Source: Cyprinodon diabolis
Taxonomy: Eukaryota > Chordata > Actinopteri > Cyprinodontiformes > Cyprinodontidae
Assembly: GCA_030533445.1 (NCBI GenBank)
Contig: CM060076.1
Location: 6,582,501 to 6,646,500 of the forward strand
Direction: 5' to 3'
DNA length: 64,000 nt
Position 1 is the stretch's first letter. Every line of letters starts with the position of its first letter. The position numbers and the translations under genes were made by a program. The notes under the pieces were generated by a model. That model saw only the letters and a program-made list of their open reading frames with translations. It was not told the origin of the DNA and did not search any database. Positions 11,301 through 23,300 of this stretch are shown here, in pieces.

Positions 11301-14300
11301 TTGAAATGTCTTTAAATTCACATTAACATGAATTCAACACACTGTAGTTAACAGATTAATGGAGGCAGAAGATGTCTTTCAGTCATCAATGCACACATTC
11401 AGCGACACACAGGAGCTCTTTCAAGCTGGGCACCGTTTCATTCACAACACCTGTCCCATCAACCAGGAATCAGAATCAGAAAAACTTTAATTGTCCCAGG
11501 GAGAAATTACTTCCGTTACATTACTCCATCTGTAATAGAGTGACTATAGGATCAGTTTGATATAACACTATTTCACGCAATATATATTATCAGGGTTCCT
11601 TCAGCATAAGGCAAGTTAAATTCTAGACTTTTTAAGACTTTTTAATGCCACTTGAAATAAAAATTTAAGACCAAATTCACAAGAAACACAAGAAAAACCT
11701 GCTTGCGACAACTAAACCCAAAGGTTTATTTTAACATAAACCACTGCACTAATGTTTCAAATTTTGAAAAGCTTCCCATACAGGAAGAAAGCTAAAAACA
11801 CCAAATGTCAAATGTCCCGACCGCAAAAACCCTTTTATTGGTTCCCCTATCGGGACGGAACCAATATTGGCGAGCCATTTTATTTTATTTTTTTAATAAA
11901 AAGAAAAAACAAAATTGTCAATTTTAACGTTTTATTTAGATTACAAAAATAAATAGTATTTAAAATAATCCTATTTATGATGTTTTAAAAATTAAGACCT
12001 ACGAAAGACTGATTTAGACATTTTAATACCAATTAAGGCCTTAAGTTTATTTTGAAGAATTCAATGCCTTTTAAGACTTTTTAAGGACCCGCAGGAACCC
12101 TGATAATCAGGGGGGTCCTTGCTCCATCTCACTATCAGTTTGGGGGTCCTTGGCCTGGAAAACTTTGAAGACCCCCGCTTCATATTCCTCTTCTACTCAT
12201 TTGGCCTCCGGATAGATGGGTCCGAGTAGCGTCACCTCATTGCGGAGCTGAGCCGGAGTGGTTTTTGGATGTACAGTGTGAGCAGGTAGATCGCATCAGA
12301 GCGTCCGGTCGCACAGTTTGACAACAAACATCATGAGCTGTGAACTTTTAAACCCTTCGGTTTCGTCGTACAGTGCGAGCTGTAGCTGCGTGCGCCGATT
12401 GGAAAAAAATTGCACAGCGTATGCCCGGCTTTCTTGACTTTAGATCCTTGTTCTGATTTCTCAAGCCATGTTTCTAAAAGGTTTTACCTGCAGCTCCTGG
12501 ATCTCTTTGTCCAACAGATCCACGATGTGCAGCTGCTGCTGTTTCTCTGCCTTTTCGCGGGCATCTCTCTTCCAGGGATCTGGAGACAAGCTGTCGCTGG
12601 TGGAAAGCTCCTCCTTACTGAGGGTGATGTACTGCAGGTCTCTCCTCTCGATGGTCCGTGGCTGCTGCTGCGGAAGCAGCTCCCTGATCACCGTATCCAT
12701 TGCTGTGGTTTTATGATATTCAATGCAAGGTTAGATAAAAGAAAAAAACGTGGAAAAAAACAGTCTTAAAAGTTTGTTATGATTAAAAATCTTAATTGTG
12801 AGTTTTGTATCATTCAGCTCTGTTACGCTGATTCACTGTGTTTCATTTAATAGAAGCAGAGAAGTGATAATGTTTTACCGGAAGAGTTGGCGCCAGAAGC
12901 GGGTGGAGGCACTGCCGACCGCGGCAGGCTGGACAGCTTCTCTGGTCTGGATGGTGGAGGCTGAGGCTGTGGGGGGTGGTAAGGCTGGGGCGGGGCCATG
13001 GAGGCCATGGGAGGCTGGTGGTGAGGAGGAGGCATGGTTCCACCATTGTTGTGGGGTTGGACGGGCATGACGGGGTTGGCCCGGATCTGACCCAGCTTTC
13101 TCTCCTGCTCCCTCCTCTTTCTCTCCCTGGAAAAAATAAATAATAAACATAAAATGTCTCTTTGTTCTTCCAAGAAGACGACACAGAAATGTTCGGTGAA
13201 TCAAACGCATCACTAGAAAAACCTAAGCGGTAACGCCCACCTCTCCTCCTCCAGCCGAGCTTTCTCCTTCTCATACCAACGCTGCTGCTCCTCCCTCTTC
13301 TTACGGTCCGCAGCTTGCTGGGCCATAACCGGGCTGATGGTGGAGGGAGGGGGCGGCAGCGGCAGCTCGCTCTGGGGTTCGTAGGCGTCTGGGTAAACAG
13401 TAGGCGGGGGTGGAGGAGGAGGTGGCAGGTCGGAGCGGGACGGCGGTGCCACAGAGTGCGGCGGAACAGCGTGCGGCGTATTGGGCGTCTTCCATCGGCC
13501 CGGCCCGGTCTTCTGGTTTGGGCCTTTGTTTGAAGACGTGGAAGAAGCTGAGAAGTTGAGGTGCTCCTGGCTGGATGTCGATGACTCCAACGAAGAGGAA
13601 ACCTGCGGCTGAGGCGTCCAGTGGTCCTGTGGAGGTCCCACACCTGAGGATAAAATCAGTCGCAGGTTCAGGGAGAAGCCAAGCCACAGCCTGCTGCTTT
13701 TTATTCTATTTCGGCTCTGATAGCTGAGAGATGATTCTATAGGGTGATGCCTCTCAAAGCTTTATGCTAGGGTACAGTCCACCATGAACTGCTGCTTGCC
13801 GTGTTATTTAGTCAGATTTCCTGTTTCTAAAAGATAAAGTCGAAGCAAGTCATCTTTTCATAACCATTGGGGGTTCTCTCTCTCCAAAGATTCATCACTT
13901 TTCACTAAACACTGACCCTTAACTAGAGGCTAAACAATAAAATGTCAAAATAATGTAATAAAAGAATGACAAATTGAAACGTATACATCTCTACAAACGG
14001 TATAATTGTGCAATCACAAATTGCTGCCTTGTTCTTGAACATTCCAGACACCATGGAGTCAAGTTCGGCTCGACGCATCAGTTTCCTAAAAACCTGCATT
14101 ATTTTCTTTATATAAAATAACAGGCTGGATTTCTGCAGGACAGAAGAAACAGTGAGTAAAGTCCGAGGCATTTAGCTGCGTCTCTGTTCTCATGTGGTGT
14201 GAAGTTTAATCCCAGCAGCTGTGCTGCTTTTTTTCTGCTTCAAACTGTTAACCTGAATCTTAAACATAGGAGTAAAAAGAGAGAAAACTGTTAACATTTA

Positions 14301-17300
14301 AAAGTCGTAGGGAAGCGGCTGTTCCAATGGTTGCAGCTCTGAATTCCGCTGAGTGTTGCCCAACTTTACACGAGTGAATAAAGTGAAAGTGATTGGTCGA
14401 TTATCAAACGGGCGGGATTGTTGTGGCTGAAGGTTCGCAAGCAAGTTTGATTGTGGCCGGTGTCTCTGAAGCATCTTGCTAACCAGTTAGCAACTTAGTG
14501 CTAGTAGGTTCCCAATGGGAAATTACATTGGGACCAAGAATAACTTAGCAACGACACTATCAGGGAACGCTATGGACAGCGGAAACATGCAAGAGGAGGA
14601 GAGTTTAGTGTCGGAGGTCGTGGATGAGTCTCCTCCGTCATCCATTTTTTTATTTAGAGGAGGAAAGCGGGGACGAAGATGTTGTGGAATTTTTTATTTC
14701 AACCGTTGCATATTTTAGTTGCGACATATGAATCAAGATGCTGTGACCGAAAAAATTTGATTGACAGATGACCGTTGATATATGACTGGCTGAATTTAGG
14801 TGTACAGGCTGATGTAAAACTAACTGGTCTGCATAAGATCACGGAAAAATAACAGATTTTAAGACAGGATTTTTTTTTTTAAGAAATTTTCTAACTTTTG
14901 GGACAAGAGTACATTTATAAACATGTTTCAGCCAGAATGATTTGAAATTTAAATATGACTCCCCTTTGATTTTAAAATGTTTTCCCTCATCAGGGAAATG
15001 TTCTGGTTTGACAATTCTCCAACTGCTGGTAAAGCAATAAAATAGAAAAATAGATTGTATTAATCTTATATTTAATGTGTATTTTATTTAATCTACTCAT
15101 CATGGATGTGTTGCAGGAGTTTTCCTTATTTGTTAATAACAAAGCTTCCTCAATTGTTTGCTAGTCACAGCTGTCCTTTCAAAATAAACTTTTTTACTAT
15201 AAAAGCCCTAATCTGAAAAGTAAATTATCAAATAATTTATTGTTTGGACAATAATCATTGTTGTTTTTTTTAATTTACCTGCATTGTAGACAAAGCAGTA
15301 GCTTTTTTACAAGAACTGATTATTAATAATTTATGATCATTTAAAGTAATTATGTTTTTTTTTATTCCATAGATTAGTGTAAATTTATGCTCGGGTAGTG
15401 ATTTATCTTGAATAACCATGAATGATGATAGTATTTTAACTACACAGAAAAGTTTTAACTTTTTTTGATTAGTGATTTATTCCAAGCAAACTGAAGCTGT
15501 ATGCCAACTTTAAAATGCTTTTCTTTGGTCCAAAAATTAGTACTTCAGCTTTTATTTTGACACAGCTGAACAAAACTTGAATGAGTTCATAGCCGCCTGG
15601 TGGCATCGTAATGTAAAGCTGTGTGACGCCTGCATAGGGGAGCACATAGATACTGAATAACAGGGGCCCTAGGATGGACCCTTGGGGAACGCCACATGTG
15701 GTCTCTGATGTGAAGTAATTTAGGTAAGATTTAAACTTGCAGATCAACTACTACCTCTACTTTTTCTGATCTCGTTCTGTTTCCGGCTCAGCTCGGTCCT
15801 CTTACCTCCTGGTGGACCTCGGTGTTGGTAGTCCAAATCCCGGTGCTGGTATTCCTGTGGATAGAGCGGCTGCATCCGCTCATCTGGCCTCATCATTCCC
15901 GCTGGAGGATATAGATCTTCCTGGGAGTGATTAATCCGCTGCAGCGAGAGAGAAATTAAAAAAAAAGGAAATAACTTAAAGTGTCTAATCTGTGGATGGA
16001 TGGATGAACCTTTTCGAAACTTGCATTGGAAGTCTATTTTTCATACATGTCTGGTTTATTTTTTTACTTCTGCTACACAAATGATATTTTTTTGTTTTAA
16101 TTAATGAAATTTGATTTTAAAGTTTAAAAAAAACAAGGTGAGGATCATAAAGCAAACATTAGGTTTTTTCTTTCTATCAAGTATTCCCAATAATATCACA
16201 GCTCACTGTCAGGAGGAAACTCAGTCCTACCTGCATGCTGTTGTGAATGTTGTCGACCACAGGGAGGCGCTCTCTGTCCTCCATGCCCTGCCAGTGCTGT
16301 GGGGGCATCTGTCCTGGACCAACCACCCGATCCTGGCTCTTAGAGGCCGGGATGGTGAAGTACTCTCTAGGGTAGGTCTGGGTAGGGATGGGGTAGGCCT
16401 CTGGGCGGGGCGGGGACGGCTCCTCCTAAGGGACGGAAAATCAAACATCCAGGTTTCTCTCTCAGGTCCACAGATATTTGTACCATACATGTGAAATTAC
16501 TTCTCATTTCTGCTGCCCTGCTGAAGCATTCTTCACACAGGAGCGAGCAGTCAGAACCCTGACTCCACTTACGTCTGCACACAGGTTGCCGGTGGAGACT
16601 GAGGTGATCTTAGTGCCCGGTCCTCCAGGGTACACCGATTTGGTTGCAGGACTCTGGCCCTGATCTAGTGAGGGAAGAAGGAAGTAAAATATATCATAAC
16701 AAAGCTTCACACTGAGTAATATTTATTTTTCCAAATGCAAACAGTAAAACAGACTTTTCCAAAAACAATGGCTGCCAGAAAATCTAGTGGTTTGTTTGTG
16801 TATCAGGGTGGAGTAGCTGAAGAATAACACAGACAGAGGGTTTTTTTTTTTGCAGTTTTAGTTTGAGCTCCATGTTCAAAAGGTTTTACATAAAGCACAG
16901 ACTTTCAGCATTGATTTGGATTCTAATATCTGCAGGAAAATGAATGTGAGTAATGTGAATAAAGGTGTGATTATTAATTAGAGGTCAGACGACTTACTGG
17001 CTACGTTGGGGCTGGAGCGGTGGTCAGCCCGGTTCTTCAAAAGCCGGTCTTCTCCGCTCATCTTCTTTGGTTCAGCATAAGAGTCCCAGCCGGGCTGCGG
17101 GCTCTCCGGATCGCCATTCTGCACAGTGTTGTTGTACAGCTCGAAGCCTTCGCTCTTTGGCCGCATCTTCCCGTTCTTATCCCGGCCTCGGTCTGCTGCT
17201 GAGACAAAAGACGGAGCAGAATCAAATACTGACACTTAAAGAATAAAATAATTCCCAAAAACATGCTGAAAGTCATCTCACTCCAAAAGAACAGAACGGG

Positions 17301-20300
17301 ATGTTCAGCTGGACTCAGTTTGGCCTTTTCTGTCACTTAACGGCTGCAGAAAACAGCAGTTTAAGAAATTGAGAAAGAGAGTCACCAATAATTCCCGTTT
17401 ATACTCTCGGTGACCGATATCATCCATGGATCTTAGTAACAATCACAGGGTGAACTTTACCGGAACTGAATCTTTCCCTTATGCTTCCTGATACCAAAAC
17501 ATTTTAATTACTGACAGACGAAAAAGTTTTTATCTTAAAGGTATAGAGGAGGATTTTAGTGAATATTTGAAAAGAACCTCCCCATCCACTTAAAAAAAAA
17601 AAAATGCACTTGCACAACCCTGTACCCGCTCCTGAGAGGGAGGGAACGCCTATTAAATGCGTGCGAGAGCGTGCACGAGGCCGTTTCTCCTTGTGCACGT
17701 TCCGTTTAAAAGTTGCTGTTTGCAAGCTTACTTTCAAAAAGAGGATTTGTAATTTTTCCACTATGTCAGACTCACCTAGCCTCGTGAGACCATCCTGATC
17801 TCGCGAGCTTTCAAGGTTTCACTCGCAAATCAGTCTGGAGACTCCCCGTTAAAGAAAATTTGGAGCCGTTCACCAAACGAACGTCCAATCAGCGTTGGCT
17901 TTGAGGCGGGTTGAGGTGTGACGCAACGAGAAGCGCGACAGTTCAGTCTAAAGAACATGGCGGCTTCAGCCGATGAAACTAGCGTTAGCGTGGCTATCGA
18001 GCAAGTTTTATCAGAATTACAGAGTATTTCTGCACTGAAAGAAGAGCAAAACACTGCTCTGGAGGCTTTTCTCAGAGGAAAAGATGTTTCTGCTCTTCTC
18101 CCGACTGGTTTCGGCAAGAGTAGCCTGGCTTGTGGTTGTGTTTTCGTCGTCACTCTGTTAGTACGTCATATGCTTCGTTGATCTGATTGGTTTATTTGGC
18201 CCGTCTATCACCAACATAGGCCAATCAGCTAACAAGTATTTTCGCCACTTCCCAAAATTGCTTCAATGGAAGTTTCCAGATGGATATGCGGAGCAAATAC
18301 AGCAAATCCATCTGGCGGAGTCAGGTTAAGACTCACCAAAAGGTAAAATGGGGGCGAGCACGTAGGACGGCCTAATGTAAACATTTCACCAGAATGATTG
18401 ACAATTAGAAGAACCATTTATTTTGATGATCCACCATGAAAAGAACATCCACTATACCTTTAAATGCAAAATATTTAGAGCAGTAATTATACCAAAATTG
18501 TAAAAGAATATCTAAGTGTTTCTCTGTCAGCTAAAAGCCTGTTTTAGTCTCTATAGTCCAGTGAACAATTAATCGATTACTAAACTAGTTGATTGTTTCA
18601 ATAATCGATTAATCATGATTCATTGGATTGATTGTTTCAGCCCTAAATCTCATTAAAAAAGGTATATTTAAATAAAAACCTAAAATGTATCCTTATTTGT
18701 TTGTTTTTTTAAACTGCTGTTAGATTCCCTATAAGCCAAATTTAATAAAAAGAGAAACACCCTAAATTAAATGAAAAATAAAATATTTTAGTCAAAAGAC
18801 TCCAGCTAACAAATTGTTAGTAAATTAACTCCTATTTTTAGTGATTTTAACTATAAACACTGGATGCAGGTTTGAACACAAGATCCTTCAGAGACCGTTC
18901 GGTCTTCTTCCTTTGGCTGCTCGGCCGTCACTGTTCAGCTCTGCAGTTGATGGACTTTGGGAGAAAAAAGCTCCTTTATCATCTCCCTGAAAGCTGCAGA
19001 GCGACCGGACCAGAAGACTTAATTTATGAAACTAGGGTCACATTCCAGCAGACAAAGACCAGCAGAGAGCCAGACAACCCTCTAACCTCTGCGGTTTATG
19101 TGCAGCTTTTCATGAACATGCTTTCACACAGAGCTCCTTATATCAGCCAACACACAAGACAACAAGGACACCCTGTGTGGACATCCGTCTGTCTCTCCTC
19201 CTGTCTCCAACAAATTACTGACATCACTTAACCCCAGATCTATTAGTAACATTAGAATTGGTCTAGCAACCTTTATTTTCCTAAATTCAATAACTTAAAA
19301 TGATTCACTTTAATCAAATCTGCAAGAGTGACTTCAGTAAAGAAAATAAATCCTAAAAAAGGTAAAAATTATAAATCCTGATATTTAAAAACCCAATAAA
19401 CAAACATGCTGTAATTTAAAAAAAGCAGTCATGAAAATCTGAGCCTTTATCAATACCATCATTATGACTGATAAGCAATATTTATATATCTTTTATATAA
19501 TTCTTCTTTGCTTCAGTTAAAATCACTCAATCCTAAACTGAATAATGGCAACATGACCAAAACTGCTGGTTACATGATTACATCAATATGCACCGATACA
19601 TTTAAAAACATGATTAATTGCATTTACTTGGTGCCATTTAATGGAGAAAATCCAGTTTCTTTGTGGATCTCATGTCCTGAAGAAGAAGCCTATAAAATAT
19701 GGGTGCTGTTTGAGTGAACTGCCTGGCCTTTATGATGCTGTGACGAGCAGACAACCCTGCAGTTAGCCTAAACAGACATCAAAGAGTTGGATAATTGGGG
19801 TGCGGCAGTGCGGCAGGGGTTAAATCTGTGACACATGCAGAGGTTTTATTCCTCAAAGCAACCGTTAGAGGTTTGAATCTCAGGTTGGTGTCCTTTGCCG
19901 CATGTCTTCCCCCCAGTGTGCGAAATACCTGTCAATATTTGGGGGGAGGGGTCTCCAATTGTTGCGCAATACCGATCTAAATTTTTTCTTTTCTTTTTTT
20001 TTTTTTGGGGGGGGGGGGTCGCCAGCTTCCTGACAGCCTGGAGGATGACGCATACGCACAAAGAATGTCTGTCTGTCTCTATCTCTCTCTGTCTGTCTCT
20101 CTCTTTCACACACACACACACACACACGCTGATGTCCTGCTTTAATCCAGTTTCTGATGAATGAAACTGGGTTGAATTTGTCCAGAGGAGGTCCGTTGAG
20201 GTCCACAAACAGGAGTGAAGACCTACTGTCTTCCCGCAATCTGTTCCGCATCTCGTTGCCCGTATTATTTTTTTTTATTATTATTTCTTATTTTTATTTA

Positions 20301-23300
20301 TTTTTTTTTTTTATTCCTAATGCACCTTTTCCTCCTTGTTTGCACCTTCTTTAATTACTATCCCAATATGTGACCAGTGAATTTCTCCGCTGTGAGATCA
20401 ATAAAGCTCATCTAATCTAATCTAACTGCGCAAAAGGATTGGGTGGCCCCACTTGGCAAAAAACAGAACATATTTTTGAATAAAGGTTTTGAATTTCAAA
20501 TACTGGACATGTTGAGCTTAAAAAACATTTTAGTGACCATTAGTGACAAAAAATATTTTATTTTTAATTTTTTTGACACAATTTAAGACCCCCTTTAAAT
20601 TTTGCTTTTGAGGCTTTCAGGAGGTCTCATGGGTTAATGGGGGGGGGTCGAGCCCCCCTGGACCCCCCCGTATTTCGCACTCTGCTTCCCCATCTCTCTA
20701 ATCCCATTTCCTGTCTGCCAACTTTTGAAAAAATACCCTACATGAATGCCACTAGAGCCTAAAAAATGTTCTTTAAAAAAGTTGATAATTATTTTTTTTT
20801 ATCCACTTTAAGTCATCACAGGAAATCAGCCACGTGCAGCTGACTTAGATTAACTTATTTTATTTGTTAAAGGAAATGATCCAAATTGTACCAAAAAGCA
20901 GAGGAGTGAGAGGTGAAATGGAGAAATGTGCTTACCTCTCTGCATCATTGGGCTGGGCTGGTTGAGGAGTGTGGCCAGGCCGTGGTAGATGGCGCCCTGC
21001 TTGGCCACCTCCAGTGTTACAACAGAGCCTGTCCTCGTCATCAGCTCCGCAGCCCTGAACACACACATCAAACATGACCATCAATCTTCTGACTTCAAGG
21101 AAAATAAATTTCCCGTTTAGCTGTAATGAGCTTCATTAGGCTGCTGCGTCTTTGATCCAACCGTTTTACGACTTCATTTTAATGTCGTTGCTTCACTGAG
21201 CCAAATTTTTGCGCTTAATGAAATTTCACATCAGCTGACAGATGATAGGTTTGCTTTGAGTAACATCCTGATTGTGAAGCAATGACAAAGACCAGATGTT
21301 CCACTTGGAAGAAGTTGATCACTGGAATAAAAAAACTCTGCATCTCTACTTGGTACATATGTTTTAATTAATAAATATATATTTGACTTGAACTTATTGT
21401 TCTTGTGCTCACTATAAAATGCTGATTTTTAGTTCAGTAGGAAAACATTGCATTTAAGACTGCACCTCCTGTTAGTTGGAGAGTTCAACTGTTACTGTTT
21501 CTAAAACAGCTTTGCATAGAACATAAAAGGGTCACAGTATATTACTACAAATTATAAATACATATGAGAATCTAGACATGATTAGTAAAATAAGTAAAGC
21601 TTGCTGCAGATTAGATTTTATGATAAAAAATGAAGGGATCCTCTTGCCTTTCACCACATTTTGTTCTTTTGATTTACAGTCTTACTTAATTAGATTTTGA
21701 TCAGAGAATCTAAAAAATGGCGGCATACAGTTCAGCAGCCTGAATTTAATCAAATGCAATCTGTGGAACAGCGATGAAAAGCAAACTATGGAGTGGATAC
21801 TGACATGTGTCGTCTGATCCATCTGACCAGCTACTGTAGGTGAAAGCACTGAAGAAGTTAATGCTGGTCTGAGTAAACAGTGCACTGCAGTTTAAGTTTG
21901 GGTTTTACAGTAGTTCAGTTAGGCTGAGGTTGTTAAGATAGTATAATTGACTGTTTATTCTTTTTATTTTAGGTTTTATTGTTCCTTTGTCCTTATAATT
22001 GATTTACCTCCACTATCTCTAGTCTAAATGCAATCATATTATGATTTTTTTATTTCAGAAAATGCATAAGTAAGTCTTTTATATCCAAATCTTAGTCTAA
22101 TTAAAAATATTTACTCATTTCTGCTCCATCTACCAATCATTTCTCCTGCTGCACTGGAAAAACAATCTAGAAGTAAGCAAATTAAGTGTATTTGCCCTTA
22201 ATTTGAGTAGGTAAATCAGATAGAATGCCAATGGAATGAGTATTTATACTCTTAAAATAAGATAGTTAGATTATACGCACTTGAAATAAGACAATGCAAC
22301 TGTGTTTTCTTATTTTAAGTGGAAAGTGTCTTGTTCCATTGGCAAAATGTCTCTTACCTCCTCAATCCAAGACAAAATGCACTTATTTCAAGAAAAAATG
22401 ACTCATCTTTTGCGCCATTCTTTTCCCCCATTATTGATTAACTATACTAGCCTAGTAAACCAGCCCCACCTGCCAGCAGCCAAAATCATGTTTCCCTGCG
22501 AGTGGTCTAGCCTTGATCAATGCCCCAGGCCCTAGAACTGGCAGCCAATCACAACGCAGAGATGTGTTTTGAATTTTTTTGGATGCAAAGCGGGCGGGGT
22601 TTTGAGGGTGGGACACTAGACAAAGCACAACAAGGAAGATGGCAACAACTATTGGACAGTTGTCGTTTGACTCAGCTTTGGAATCAGTTTTGGAAGGATT
22701 AGACTTGGGGCTTTCGTTGAAATGTGAGCAGGAAGAGGCTCTACGCTCATTCATTTTTAAGAAGGACGTATTCGCCGTTTGACCGACAGGCTGTTTGTTT
22801 ACACTCCCCAACGATATTCTAACGAGACTGTCACCTGTGAGAAATAAACAGAACTGCAGCACTGATCAGTTCCTTCTCATAGCTCGCATTTGTGCCTGAA
22901 AAGTATATTTTTGTTACTTTTATTTACTTTACATGGAGCTGCTCTTGATGTCTTAGTGGAGCTGGATGCCAGTCGCCTGTTAGTATCCAAAAATTCCATC
23001 TTAAATATAACTGTTGGATGGTTTGCTTGGTCAGACCCATTAAACATGAACAGGATTGACATCAAATTTAAAGAGCAGGGCAGGAACTTCCGATCTAAAG
23101 TGAAATTAGGGAAAACAGGCCACAGGCTTATAGATGCATCATTGCTGAACTACTGAGGTGTCAGTCTGCTCATCAAATGATGCTTTAGTCATAAAGGTTA
23201 AAATAAAAAAGCTGTTTTAATGTAAAACATTACAAAATGTTTCTTTAAGTTATGACTTATGAGTCATGCAGGTCATCTTTAGGGTTAGTTTGGATGTTTA

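Larger units (their letters stand above)
9304..12487 (-). other. afdn intron, 3.2 kb, filled with short DNA elements
   Basis: Contains a GCCGGGC-family half element (9523-9712), a CACTGG-family MITE (9726-10325) hosting another repeat, and hAT-type elements 10564-11173 and 11189-12178. Almost no unassigned intron sequence remains. Confidence 0.75.
13644..15805 (-). other. afdn intron, 2.2 kb
   Basis: Contains a promoter-like block with a broken acidic reading frame (14330-14780) and a LINE reverse-transcriptase fragment (15469-15747). 13690-14320 and 14800-15460 are AT-rich with nothing recognisable. Confidence 0.7.
17535..18473. mobile_element. TTAAAGGTATA-terminal MITE, copy 1, split
   Basis: Left end TTAAAGGTATAGAGGAGGA, right end GAACATCCACTATACCTTTAA. 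The second copy (36136-36859) is its reverse complement in layout. The element is split at 17777-18328 by a helicase-fragment element with a 9-bp duplication. Confidence 0.85.
17199..20935 (-). other. afdn intron, 3.7 kb
   Basis: Contains the MITE 17535-18473 with a helicase-fragment element inside, the end of a hAT-like element near 18560-18640 (TTTCAGCCCTA), and a SINE nest at 19795-20720. 18650-19790 shows nothing I can assign. Confidence 0.7.

Noticed and set aside
12843..13643. Long minus-strand frame of 266 codons over the polyproline exons
   Set aside because: It reads through an intron in the wrong frame; the afadin frame with proper splice sites explains both exons.
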